Source: Streptomyces flaveolus (GTDB lineage: Bacteria; Actinomycetota; Actinomycetes; Streptomycetales; Streptomycetaceae). Taken from it: a stretch of DNA of 64,000 nt. The DNA is taken from contig NZ_JNWV01000013.1 in NCBI RefSeq assembly GCF_000716535.1, positions 129,167-193,166 of the forward strand, read 5' to 3'. Shown here piece after piece: positions 8,183 to 16,738 of the stretch (position 1 is its first letter; every line of letters starts with the position of its first letter). The notes beneath the pieces are model-generated. The model was given only the letters and a program-made list of their open reading frames with translations, was not told the origin of the DNA and did no database searches. The translations under genes and the position numbers were made by a program.

Positions 8183-9334
8183 ATGAACGACACAGCCCTT
8201 TCCGGCTCCTCCGCGGACCTGGTGGAACGGGCGCGCGGACTCGCGGCCCTGCTGCGTGAGCACGCCGACGAAGCCGATCGCGGCGGGCGGCTGCCGGAAG
8301 CGGTGGCGACGGCACTGCGCGACGCCGGCTTCCTGAGCCTCCAGGTGCCGCGCGCCCTCGGGGGGCCGGGCGCGGACTTCCGTACCGCCTTCGACGTCTA
8401 CACCGAGCTGGGCCGGGGCTGCGGATCCAGCGGCTGGCTCGCCATGGTGCTGTCCGGCGGGTCGTACATGGCCTCGTTGCTCGGGGAGCGGGCGCGTCAG
8501 GAGCTGTGGGGTGCGGACGCCGGGGCTGTCGTCGCCAGCCGGCTGCCCGCCGCGGGCACGGGCCGGGTGACCGAGGGAGGGCTGGTGGTGTCCGGCCGGT
8601 GGTCTCCCACCTCGGGCGTCCACCACAGTGAGTGGGTGATGGCGGCGGTGGCGGCCGGTGACGACACGGACCTCGCCCTGGCCGTGGTTCCGACGGCGGC
8701 GGGGTCCGTCGACGACACCTGGGACGTGACGGGCCTGCGGGCCACCGGCAGTGACACGTTCGTCCTCGACGAGGTGTTCGTGCCCGACCACCGGGTGCTG
8801 TCGCTGACCCGCATGATGGCCGGCGGCTACGCGGAGGACCACCCGGACGAGCCCCTGTGCGCGGCGGCCGTCGTCCCGGCCCTGACCGTGACACTCGTGG
8901 CTCCGCTGCTCGGCATGGGCCTGGCGGCCCTGGAGCACACACGGGAGCAGCTGGGTGCCTCGGCCCGGCGGGCCGGGTCGGCCGGCGTGCGGTACGCCGT
9001 GGCCGATGCCGCCGCTTCGATCGACTCCGCACGGCTGCTCCTGCTCCGGGCCCTGGACGACGTCGAGGCGGGCATCGCGCGGCGGGCCCGGCCCGGGGAG
9101 CTGGTGAGCGCGCGTATACACATGGACGCGGCCCTGGCGGCACGGTACCTGCGGGAGGCCGTCCGGCACCTCCTCACGGCACTCGGCAGCGCGGCTTTCT
9201 CGACGGGCTGCCCGGTGCAGCGCATCTGGCGGGACATGGAGGTCGCGCTGTCCCACGCGAACGTCGTCCCGGACCCGAACCGGGAGGCCTACGGGCGGGC
9301 GCTGCTCGACCTCGCGGACGCGGAGGCGGGCTGA
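8183..9334 (+). CDS. Acyl-CoA dehydrogenase-fold flavoprotein (flavin-dependent monooxygenase type)
   Basis: 383 residues with the three-part acyl-CoA dehydrogenase fold: N-terminal helices ending ALRDAGFLSLQVPRALGG, a middle beta domain (LVVSGRWSPTSGVHHSEWVM), and a C-terminal helical bundle. The segments GCGSSGWLAMVLSG and ALGSAAFSTGCPVQRIWRDMEVALSHANV resemble HsaA/HpaB-type two-component monooxygenases more than true acyl-CoA dehydrogenases, and the catalytic Glu is not evident. It may hydroxylate an aromatic or amine using reduced flavin from a partner not seen here. It is followed by a regulator gene on the same strand after 77 bases. Confidence 0.75.
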   Translation: MNDTALSGSSADLVERARGLAALLREHADEADRGGRLPEAVATALRDAGFLSLQVPRALGGPGADFRTAFDVYTELGRGCGSSGWLAMVLSGGSYMASLLGERARQELWGADAGAVVASRLPAAGTGRVTEGGLVVSGRWSPTSGVHHSEWVMAAVAAGDDTDLALAVVPTAAGSVDDTWDVTGLRATGSDTFVLDEVFVPDHRVLSLTRMMAGGYAEDHPDEPLCAAAVVPALTVTLVAPLLGMGLAALEHTREQLGASARRAGSAGVRYAVADAAASIDSARLLLLRALDDVEAGIARRARPGELVSARIHMDAALAARYLREAVRHLLTALGSAAFSTGCPVQRIWRDMEVALSHANVVPDPNREAYGRALLDLADAEAG

Positions 9335-9411
9335 CGGCTTCCGCCACCGAACACACACCGGGACACATGTGGACCGGATAGACTGCCCCGACCGGTCAGT
9401 CGTGGGGGTGC

Positions 9412-10407
9412 GTGGTGCTGGAGGCCCTTGGCCTGGACGAGCGTGCCGAGACCGCCTACCTCGCTCTCATCGACAACCGGTCGCTCACCGTGGCGGAGCT
9501 GGCGGCGCTGACCCGCGCGGCCCGGCACGAACTGGAGGGCGCGCTCACCCGGCTGGAGAGCGGGGGGCTGATCGCTCGGGTGCCCGGCCGTCCGCCGCGG
9601 TACACGGCACTGCCGCCGGAGCACGCGGTGGAGGTGCTGCTCCTCGCCCGTGAACGTGACATCCAGCGGGTCAGGGCCCTCGCGCAGCGCCTGGGCGAGC
9701 GCCATCACCGGGCCAGGGGTGGACAGGACTCCGCGTCGCTGATCGAGGTGATCACGGGAGTGGACGGCGTGGCGCGCTGCGGTGAGCAGTTGTTCCGCCG
9801 GGCCGAGCGGGAGATCCGCGGTATCGACGCGCCGCCCTACGCGGTGCCGGGGGACGGCGGCCGGGTCAACTCGGTCGTCAACATCACCGGGGGGCAGATC
9901 AGCAGCCGTTTCATCCACGGTCGGGACGCCCTCGACCTGCCGGGCGTGGTGAGCCGGATCGAGCGGGACGTCGCGGCCGGAGAGACGGTACGGGTGGTGC
10001 CCCGGGCGCCGATGAAGCTGTTGCTCGCCGACGACCAGGCGGGGCTCATCCCGCTGGTGTCGACTCCCAGCGTGCTGGACACCTGCATCCTGGTGCACCC
10101 CTCGTCCCTGCTCGACGCGCTGAGCGTTCTCTTCGAGACCCTGTGGGAGCAGGCGCAGCCCTTCGTACCGGACCGCGCGGGCCCCGACGACACGGGTGAC
10201 TTCGTCAGCGAGGAGGAGCGGCGCATCGTGTCCCTGCTGGGCCTCGGGCTGCCCGACGAGGCGATCGCCCGTCATCTCGGCATCGGACACCGCACGGTGC
10301 AGCGGAGGGTGCAGGCGCTGCTGGTGCGGCTGGGTGCCACCAGCCGGTTCCAGGCCGGCGTGCTGGCGGCCCGGCGGGGCTGGTGGAGGCCGGACGAGGA
10401 GTCGTAG
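9412..10407 (+). CDS. TrmB/LuxR-type transcriptional regulator
   Basis: 331 residues. The N-terminus (LGLDERAETAYLALIDNRSLTVAELAALT, about 5-35) is a TrmB-like winged helix. A middle phospholipase-D-like/sensor region follows, and the last 65 residues are a LuxR-type HTH (LGLGLPDEAIARHLGIGHRT VQRRVQALLVRLGA). It shares architecture and the ending RFQAGVLAAR with the regulator at 20014-21054. GTG at 9412 is chosen; a second GTG follows at 9415. It most likely controls the preceding flavoprotein gene. Confidence 0.82.
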   Translation: MVLEALGLDERAETAYLALIDNRSLTVAELAALTRAARHELEGALTRLESGGLIARVPGRPPRYTALPPEHAVEVLLLARERDIQRVRALAQRLGERHHRARGGQDSASLIEVITGVDGVARCGEQLFRRAEREIRGIDAPPYAVPGDGGRVNSVVNITGGQISSRFIHGRDALDLPGVVSRIERDVAAGETVRVVPRAPMKLLLADDQAGLIPLVSTPSVLDTCILVHPSSLLDALSVLFETLWEQAQPFVPDRAGPDDTGDFVSEEERRIVSLLGLGLPDEAIARHLGIGHRTVQRRVQALLVRLGATSRFQAGVLAARRGWWRPDEES

Positions 10408-10490
10408 GACGAGGCACGGCGGATCGTGCCCGGGCGGGCGGGTGCGCAGCGGCGGGACGAGAGATGCCGGCACGGGCTGACACGTTGGCC

Positions 10491-10525
10491 GTGGGGCCGG
10501 CCGGCAGGGTGCCGGCCGGCCCCAC
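10491..10525. terminator. Bidirectional terminator between convergent genes
   Basis: A 16-base perfect stem (10491-10506 against 10510-10525) with a three-base loop GGG lies between the regulator stop at 10407 and the protease stop at 10542 on the other strand. Confidence 0.85.
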
Positions 10526-10541
10526 GATGTCCGTCCGCCGG

Positions 10542-13500
10542 TTACCGCCTGGTGAGGGCGAGGTCGGCGGTGACGGTGGTCGTACCGTGCGGGCGTACGG
10601 TGCGCCGCCCGGTCCGGTAGCCCTCGGCGTCCGCGGTGATGCCGATCGTGGTGGGCGCGTCCGTGAGCCACACCTCGTAGCGGCCGTCCACGGCGGTGCT
10701 CAGGGTGTGCGTCGCGCCCCTCGCGGTGACCTTCACCTTCGCCCCGGCGAGCGGTGCCGCCGACGGCCCCACCCCCGCCACCGTGCCGGTGAGGTGGACC
10801 GCGCCCCGCGGCGGCACCACCGTCATGGTGACCGGTACGGTCACGGCGCCGTACGGACCGTCGCTGTCGATGATCAGCCGTGCCCGGTGGACACCCGCAT
10901 CGGCGGGCCCCATCGCGCGGGCGTCCGCGGTCACCGTCAGCCGGACCGTCCGGCCGGGGGCGACGGTCGTCGTCCCGGCCTTCTCGCCGAGCCACGGCAC
11001 GTCGGCGTGCGGCGTGTCCCAGCCCGGCAGCACCTGGGCGCCGGACTCGACGGCACCGCCCGCGCCCTGCCCGCCCAGCACGTACCAGCCCGGCGCGGAC
11101 GCCGCCGCGTACAGCGGTTGCGGCAGGTTGGGCAGCGCGGTCCAGGTGTCGGCGACGGGGTCGTAGGCGTACGCCTCGTTGGTGACGACGCCGGCCCCGG
11201 TGAGGACGCCGCCCGCCGTCAGCAGGCGGCCCCCAGCGCTGGTGCCGGCCGCGCCCCAGGTGTCGACGGGCGGGTCGGCGATGGGCGTCCAGTGGCCGGC
11301 GGCGGCGTCCAGGGCGTACCCGACGGGGGTCGCCCGCGGCGTGCCGCCGTCACTCTGGGAGACGCCGCCCGCGCAGTACACGGTCGCGTCGACGGTGCCG
11401 CAGGTCTGCCATGAGGTCGGCGTGGGATAGGCCGGACCGGACGCCCAGGTGTCGGTCGCCGGGTCGTAGACCTGGACGTCACCGGTGCCGCAGCTGAACT
11501 GCGCGCAGCCGCCGATGACATACAGCTTGTCCCGCACGACCGCCGCCGCGGAACCGGCGTAGGCGACGGGCTCGTCGGCGATCGCCGACCAGGAGTCGGT
11601 CGCCGGGTCGTAGACCTCGCCGCCCGCGACGGGCTGTCCGGCGGCGTTCTTGCCGCCGGTCACGTACAGCTTGCCCCGGATGAAGCCGGACGCCGCCGCG
11701 TACCGCTTGGTCGCGGCCGGGGCCAGGGTCTTCCAGGCCCCGCTGGCCGGGTCGTAGGAGCGCAGGGCGTTGCTCCACTGGCCGTCGGCAGTCGCGCCGA
11801 GCCCGGTGTAGACGACGCCGCGGTAGCTCGCGGCGATACCGCCCGCGGTGCCCTGGGGAAGGTCCGTGACCGGCCGCCACGCCGGGTCGGCGGCGGTGGC
11901 GGTGGCCGCGGCGGAGGTTCCCGCCGTGGTCCCGGGCATGTCCAGCGGTCCGGCTCCGGTGGCCGCGCGCCTGCGCGGGGCGCCCTTGGCCGCCGCCGTG
12001 GTGCCGGCCTTGACGTTCTGTTCGCCGAGGCTGACCGTGGCGGGGGCGCTGCCGGTGTCGCGCAGTCGGACGGTGATGTCGCTGCTGCTTCCCCAGGGCA
12101 CGGTGACGCCGATGGCGGAGGGCTTGACCTCCAGCTTCGCCGGACTCAGCCGGAAGTCGGCGGTCGTCACGGCGTCCGCCCGGACCTTCACCGCGCGGGT
12201 CTGCGCCGGATAGCCGAACTCGGCCAGGTCCGCGGTGAACTCCTCGCGGCCGGTGCCGGAGGAGAAGGCCCAGTACAGGCCGTCGTCCACGGCCGGGTCG
12301 TCCGGGGAGGCGATGCTCCGGCCGCTGTCGGCGGGGGTCCGGCGGGCGGCGACCGTGGCGCCGAGGACGCCGGCACCCGTGTGGGCGTCCCGGACATGAC
12401 CGGTCAGCAGGCCGCCGGGCACGATGTCCACGGTGCGGGTGCCGAGGGCCACGTTGTCGACCTGCCAGAAGCCGGTCAGGGAGCCGGTGTAGTGGAACCG
12501 GACGCGTACGGACTTCTCGCCCGCGTACTTCGTGAGCGCCACCTTCTCGTGCGCGGGGCCGTTCACGACGTCCGTGTGGTGCCAGACGTTCTCCCAGGTC
12601 GCCCCGGAGTCGGTGCTCACGTCGACGTCGGCGGTCGGGTCGTTGAAGCGGTAGCTGCCGGGCAGTGCCGTGTCGAACTCCAGGGCCGGGTGGGTGAGGG
12701 CCGAGAAGTCGTAGGCGGGACTGATGAGTTCGGTGTCGACGGGGGACCAGCCGAGGGCGTAGTCGTCGGTCTGGGCGAAGCGGCCCTCGCCGCCGGTCTG
12801 GTTGCCGCGGGTGAGCGGGTCGCCGAAGTCCCAGCCGCCGGCGCCGGTGTGGTTGACCACGCTCCAGCCGTCGGGGGTGGTGGCCTTGTCGAAGGGCTGG
12901 AGGCCACCGCCGTGGTAGGAGACCGCGTAACCGGGCGGGAGGACGCCGGTGCCGGTGAGCGGCAGTTCCAGGTCCGCGGTCCTCCCGGCCGACCTCAGGT
13001 CGGCCTCGACGGTGGCGGGCCGGTACCCGGGGTACAGGCCGGTGGCCCGAAGGGTGTACTTCGCCCCGCGGGGCAGCCGGATCGCGTAGTGGCCGGTCGC
13101 CGGGTCGGTGAACGCGGTTCCGGGCACTCCGTCGACGGTCAGCCGGGCGTACACGCCCCAGCCGTGTCCGCCGCCGTCGCGGACGCTGCCGGAGAGGGTC
13201 ACGGTGGGTATGGCGTCCAGCACCGCGTCGCCGCGCACCTGGGCGCCGTCGGCGACCACGATCTCCCCGAGGTCCTTCTCGGCGTAGCCGAAGGTGCTCA
13301 CGGTCAGCCGGTACCTGCCGGGCGGGACGACAAGTGACCAGGTCCCGTTGGCGCCGGACAGGGTGTGGTAGTCCCCCAGTCGTACGGTGGCACCGGGGAT
13401 CGCCCTGCCGCCGGCGCGGTCGGTGACCTTGCCTGTGACGGTGCCGTGCGCTCCGGGCCGGAAGGCGGCCAGGCCGTCGGGGGTGCCGAGACCGGTCGGC

Positions 13501-14798
13501 CCGTCGTAACCCGGGCCGGCGGTGCAGCTCTTCACCGGTTCGCAGTGCGGGGTCGGGCCGGAACCGCACAGTCCGGAGTCGCCGCAGCTCGCGTCGTCGC
13601 CCTCGGTGACGTCGTGCAGGGCGCCCGGGGTGAGGTAGGGGTACGAGGCGGGGTAGGTGCCCTCGGCCGGGGTGCCGGCCAGTGCGTAGACGCCCGCGAC
13701 GATGGGAGCGGAGGCGCTGGTGCCGCCGTACACGTTCCAGCCGGCGTCGGAGAAGCTGTTGTAGACGGCCACGCCGGTCGTGGGGTCGGCGACCGCGCTG
13801 ACGTCCGCGACCGAACGGCCCGCGCAGCCCGTGTCCGGCTGGAACGACGGCTTGGGCTCGACCGCCGAGCAGCCCGATCCGGTCGCACCCCAGGACTGCT
13901 CGCCCGACGGGGTGGTGACGACGGTGTTCCAGACCTTCTCCGACCAGCCGCGGCCGGTGCCCGGGTCCCGGGTCAGCGAGGTGCCGCCGACCGAGGTCAC
14001 GAGCGGGGAGGAGGCGGGGTAGCTGACGCCGTAGCCGTTGTCACCGGAGCTGAAGAGCAGGGCGGCGCCGGGGTGGTCGAAGTACGCGGCGTCCAGGGCG
14101 GGCAGGCTCGCGTCCTCGTGGTACGCGCCGTAGGAGTTGGACACGTACCTGGCGCCGAGCGCGACGGCCGTGTTGACCGCGGCGCCCAGGTCGTCCGTCG
14201 AGGCGCTGTCGGCCTCCAGGAGGAGGATGTGCGCCTTGGGCGCCACCGCGGACACCATGTCCAGGTCGAGGGAGATCTCCCCGGCCCAGCCGTCGTCGGG
14301 CGCGGGGTAGTCCGCCCCGCCGCGCTGGTCGGTCTTGCGGAAGCAGCCGTTGTCCGTGGTGCAGGCCGGCAGGCCGTACTGCTCACGGTAGGTGGCGAGG
14401 TCCTGCTCGGCGCGGGGGTTGTCGTACGCGTCGACGATCGCGATCGTCGCACCGGCGCCGCCGTCGGCGGGCAGGGAGTAGGCCGAGCGGAGGTCCGCGG
14501 GGCCGTAGCCCTCGGGTGTGACCGTGCCGTCGGCGCGCACACGTGCTTTCGGGGCGTCGGTACGGCGGACGGCGAAGCAGCCGAAGTGTCCCGGACGGGG
14601 GGTGCCGCACAGGGCCTCGGTGTCAGGGGTGCCGGGAGCGGCGGAGGAGGACGTCGCCGAGGTCGGGGCGGGGGCGGCCGATGCCGCCGCCGAGGCGGGC
14701 AGTTGGACCGTGAGCGCGGTCAGCAGCACGGCCGTGACCGCGCCCAGGACGGGTCTCGCGCGGCCTCGGCCGAGGCGCGGGACAGCAGGTCTACGCAC
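10542..14798 (-). CDS. Large secreted sedolisin (S53) protease with CarboxypepD_reg, MAM-like and Kelch domains
   Basis: About 1,418 residues. A signal peptide (PVLGAVTAVLLTALTVQLPASAA) is followed by a short propeptide-like stretch and a sedolisin domain at about 100-460. It shows Glu174/Asp178 (WAGEISLDLDM), oxyanion Asp253 (SSGDNGYG) and Ser361 (YGGTSASAP). After it come two Ig-like carboxypeptidase regulatory repeats (TVTGKVTDRAGGRAIPGATV), a jelly-roll segment with WDFGDP and VDVSTDSGATWENV, five or six Kelch motifs (e.g. GKLYVTGGKNAAG, YDPATDSWSA), and a final CarboxypepD_reg repeat. It would act outside the cell on proteins. The GTG at 14798 has GGAG seven bases upstream; an ATG at 14864 would add 22 residues before the Arg-rich signal start. 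Confidence 0.85.
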   Translation of the reverse strand: MRRPAVPRLGRGRARPVLGAVTAVLLTALTVQLPASAAASAAPAPTSATSSSAAPGTPDTEALCGTPRPGHFGCFAVRRTDAPKARVRADGTVTPEGYGPADLRSAYSLPADGGAGATIAIVDAYDNPRAEQDLATYREQYGLPACTTDNGCFRKTDQRGGADYPAPDDGWAGEISLDLDMVSAVAPKAHILLLEADSASTDDLGAAVNTAVALGARYVSNSYGAYHEDASLPALDAAYFDHPGAALLFSSGDNGYGVSYPASSPLVTSVGGTSLTRDPGTGRGWSEKVWNTVVTTPSGEQSWGATGSGCSAVEPKPSFQPDTGCAGRSVADVSAVADPTTGVAVYNSFSDAGWNVYGGTSASAPIVAGVYALAGTPAEGTYPASYPYLTPGALHDVTEGDDASCGDSGLCGSGPTPHCEPVKSCTAGPGYDGPTGLGTPDGLAAFRPGAHGTVTGKVTDRAGGRAIPGATVRLGDYHTLSGANGTWSLVVPPGRYRLTVSTFGYAEKDLGEIVVADGAQVRGDAVLDAIPTVTLSGSVRDGGGHGWGVYARLTVDGVPGTAFTDPATGHYAIRLPRGAKYTLRATGLYPGYRPATVEADLRSAGRTADLELPLTGTGVLPPGYAVSYHGGGLQPFDKATTPDGWSVVNHTGAGGWDFGDPLTRGNQTGGEGRFAQTDDYALGWSPVDTELISPAYDFSALTHPALEFDTALPGSYRFNDPTADVDVSTDSGATWENVWHHTDVVNGPAHEKVALTKYAGEKSVRVRFHYTGSLTGFWQVDNVALGTRTVDIVPGGLLTGHVRDAHTGAGVLGATVAARRTPADSGRSIASPDDPAVDDGLYWAFSSGTGREEFTADLAEFGYPAQTRAVKVRADAVTTADFRLSPAKLEVKPSAIGVTVPWGSSSDITVRLRDTGSAPATVSLGEQNVKAGTTAAAKGAPRRRAATGAGPLDMPGTTAGTSAAATATAADPAWRPVTDLPQGTAGGIAASYRGVVYTGLGATADGQWSNALRSYDPASGAWKTLAPAATKRYAAASGFIRGKLYVTGGKNAAGQPVAGGEVYDPATDSWSAIADEPVAYAGSAAAVVRDKLYVIGGCAQFSCGTGDVQVYDPATDTWASGPAYPTPTSWQTCGTVDATVYCAGGVSQSDGGTPRATPVGYALDAAAGHWTPIADPPVDTWGAAGTSAGGRLLTAGGVLTGAGVVTNEAYAYDPVADTWTALPNLPQPLYAAASAPGWYVLGGQGAGGAVESGAQVLPGWDTPHADVPWLGEKAGTTTVAPGRTVRLTVTADARAMGPADAGVHRARLIIDSDGPYGAVTVPVTMTVVPPRGAVHLTGTVAGVGPSAAPLAGAKVKVTARGATHTLSTAVDGRYEVWLTDAPTTIGITADAEGYRTGRRTVRPHGTTTVTADLALTRR

Positions 14799-15181
14799 GG
14801 AACAGCTCCGATGGACGAGGGCGGGCTGGGGAGCGAAACCGGTCTGACTCCGTTGTCCGATCAAGGGGGTTCGCCGGTGAAGAAAGATCGCTTCGGGGGA
14901 CCGGGCCCGTCAATGCGCTGCCTCTGGCGTCTTGCCGCCGTGACGTATTCACGCCCCCGTTACCCGGGCGCCGTTCGCCCGGTTCGGTCACTCGGTGAAC
15001 GGCGCCCGTCGAGGTGGAGCACGCAGGCGGGTCGTCGGCCGGGTCGCCGCAGTCCTCGCACACCTGGCCTTCGGGCGCGAGGAGGGAGCTCCGCGTGTCG
15101 GGACGTTCACCCCCACATGTCCTCGTTTCTGGTTCGACATGTGTCTCGGGTCGAGACACCCGGATCGGTACGCTCACCGCC
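14799..15181. promoter_or_regulatory. Divergent intergenic region with inverted repeats
   Basis: This 383-base gap holds the promoters of the protease (minus) and the VTT protein (plus). It contains a 12-base perfect inverted repeat CGGGCGCCGTTC (14965-14976) against 14997-15008 with a 20-base loop, plus the smaller repeats near 15114-15159 listed separately. No credible gene was seen. Confidence 0.5.
15114..15159. repeat. Two nested inverted repeats just upstream of the VTT gene
   Basis: CACATGTC (15114-15121) pairs with GACATGTG (15136-15143). Overlapping the right arm, GTGTCTC (15141-15147) pairs with GAGACAC (15153-15159). They end 22 bases before the start of the VTT-domain gene, so they are good candidates for operator sequences. 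Confidence 0.4.
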
Positions 15182-15853
15182 ATGCGAATGTTCTGGCTGG
15201 TGTGCGCGCTCTTCGCCGCGATCCTCGTTCCGTTCTTCCTCTTCGGGGACTACTTCGAGGCGCTCGCGGACCAGGCGTCGGACGGTCGCTTCTCCACACC
15301 GCTGGCCGTGGCGGTCATCGTGGGTCTGCTGGCGCTGGACGTGTTCCTGCCAGTGCCGTCCAGCGTGGTGTCCGCCGCGGCGGGCGCACTTCTGGGTTTC
15401 GGATGGGGCGCGGTGGCCTGCTGGGCGGGGATGACGGTCTCGTGCGGTCTGGGCTACCTCGTCGGAGCGCGTTCGCTGTCCCTGTCCCGGCGGCTGGTGG
15501 GCGAGGCCGGGCTGGCCCGCGCCGCGGCGACGGCCGGACGTCACGGCACGGTCGCCCTCGCGCTGTGCCGTCCGGTACCGGTCCTGGCGGAGGCGAGTGT
15601 CGTGCTCGCGGGCACGACACGGGTGCCCCTCGGCCGCTTCCTGTTCACGTGCCTGTGGTCCAACCTCGGTGTGTCCGTCGGCTATGCGGCGATCGGTGCC
15701 TGGTCGGTGTCCGTCAACTCGTTCCTGCTCGCCTTCCTGGGTGCCCTGGCCTTCCCGGGGCTGGCGCTGCCGGCGGCCAGGGCTTGGGCGAGCGTCGCGC
15801 CGCGACGGGCGGCCGACGTGGAGCGCGGGACCGCGGGCGTCCCGGAGAGCTGA
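15182..15853 (+). CDS. VTT-domain (DedA/TVP38-like) membrane protein
   Basis: 223 residues with five to six hydrophobic segments. The core reads FLPVPSSVVSAAAGALLGFGWGA, then GRHGTVALALCRPVPVLAEASVVLAGTTRVPLGRF, the re-entrant-loop pattern of the VTT/SNARE-associated family with its conserved Arg-Pro and Glu. Bacterial DedA members act in lipid carrier recycling and membrane homeostasis; the precise role here is unknown. The ATG at 15182 places the first membrane helix immediately after the start. Confidence 0.78.
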   Translation: MRMFWLVCALFAAILVPFFLFGDYFEALADQASDGRFSTPLAVAVIVGLLALDVFLPVPSSVVSAAAGALLGFGWGAVACWAGMTVSCGLGYLVGARSLSLSRRLVGEAGLARAAATAGRHGTVALALCRPVPVLAEASVVLAGTTRVPLGRFLFTCLWSNLGVSVGYAAIGAWSVSVNSFLLAFLGALAFPGLALPAARAWASVAPRRAADVERGTAGVPES

Positions 15854-16089
15854 CGTCGAGGCGTCGGCCTTCCGAGACGCCCGCGGTGTCCCCGGGTCGC
15901 CTTCGAGGCAGCAGCTCCACACGTACCCGCATCGCGCTCGCCGGGCACGCCGGTGGCCCTTCGAACCCAGCGGCCCTGCGAGCCCCGCGGCCCGGGTTCT
16001 CCTCGACCGCCTGCGCCACGTCGTCCTCGAGCGAGCACGTGCGGTACTTCCCAGCGATCGCCTCCAGCGCTGTGGACCGGGGCCTCCGA

Positions 16090-16120
16090 TTGACCTACGC
16101 TAGGTAGACCGACCTACCTA
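16090..16120 (+). promoter_or_regulatory. TetR operator overlapping the promoter of the TetR/EamA operon
   Basis: TAGGTAG (16101-16107) and its exact reverse complement CTACCTA (16114-16120) are separated by six bases. A -35-like TTGACC lies at 16090-16095 and the right operator arm covers the expected -10 (TACCTA). Another half site (GACCTAC) is at 16092-16098. The layout fits autorepression by the TetR protein encoded 12 bases downstream. With the -10 ending at 16120, transcription would begin at about 16127, so the mRNA is probably leaderless. Confidence 0.75.
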
Positions 16121-16132
16121 GTCTGGACTGTG

Positions 16133-16738
16133 ATGAGCGGAACCGATGTGAGCACGACGGACGGCGCGCGACGGCGTCCGGCCCGCGAACGCCTCCTCGC
16201 GGCGGCGGCCCGCCGCTTCTACGCCGACGGCGTGGCGGCGACCGGCATCGACACGATCACCGCCGAGGCCGGCGTGGCGAAGATGAGCCTCTACAACAAC
16301 TTCTCCTCCAAGGCCGACCTGGTCAGGGCCTACCTGGACGCCCGGCACGAGGAGTGGCTCGGCCTGTACCGGGCCCGGCTGGAGCACGCCCGGGGCCCGC
16401 GGGACGGCGTGCTGGCGGTGTTCGACGCCTACGCCGACCACGCGGCCTTCGCCTACGAGCGCGGCTTCCGCGGCTGCGGACTGCTCAACGCCGCCGCCGA
16501 GCTGCCGGCCGGCGACGAGGGCCGTGCCGTGGTGCGCGCCCACAAGGAGGAGGTGGAGCGGCTGATCGCGGGCCACCTGGAGGAACTGCTGCCCGGGCGC
16601 CCCGAGGAGGCCCGGGCGACAGCGGAGCACCTCGCCTTCCTGCTGGAGGGAGCGATGGCCCGCGCCGGCCTGGAAGGCGACGGCGACCGCCTCCGGCACG
16701 CCCGCTCCATGGCGGCGGCCCTGCTGGACCGGCTGTGA
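16133..16738 (+). CDS. TetR-family transcriptional repressor
   Basis: 201 residues. The N-terminal HTH is typical: RERLLAAAARRFYADGVAATGIDTI then VAKMSLYNNFSSKADLVRAYL (about 15-62). The ligand-binding helices follow. The start is either GTG 16130 or ATG 16133; ATG is listed. No ribosome site is visible, consistent with a leaderless transcript. The stop overlaps the GTG of the exporter (GTGA), so repressor and transporter are co-expressed and presumably the repressor senses the exporter's substrate. Confidence 0.92.
   Translation: MSGTDVSTTDGARRRPARERLLAAAARRFYADGVAATGIDTITAEAGVAKMSLYNNFSSKADLVRAYLDARHEEWLGLYRARLEHARGPRDGVLAVFDAYADHAAFAYERGFRGCGLLNAAAELPAGDEGRAVVRAHKEEVERLIAGHLEELLPGRPEEARATAEHLAFLLEGAMARAGLEGDGDRLRHARSMAAALLDRL

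Noticed and set aside
10491..10525. Insertion-sequence terminal repeat or attachment site
   Set aside because: The repeat is a single compact hairpin between two convergent stops with no transposase; a terminator explains it.
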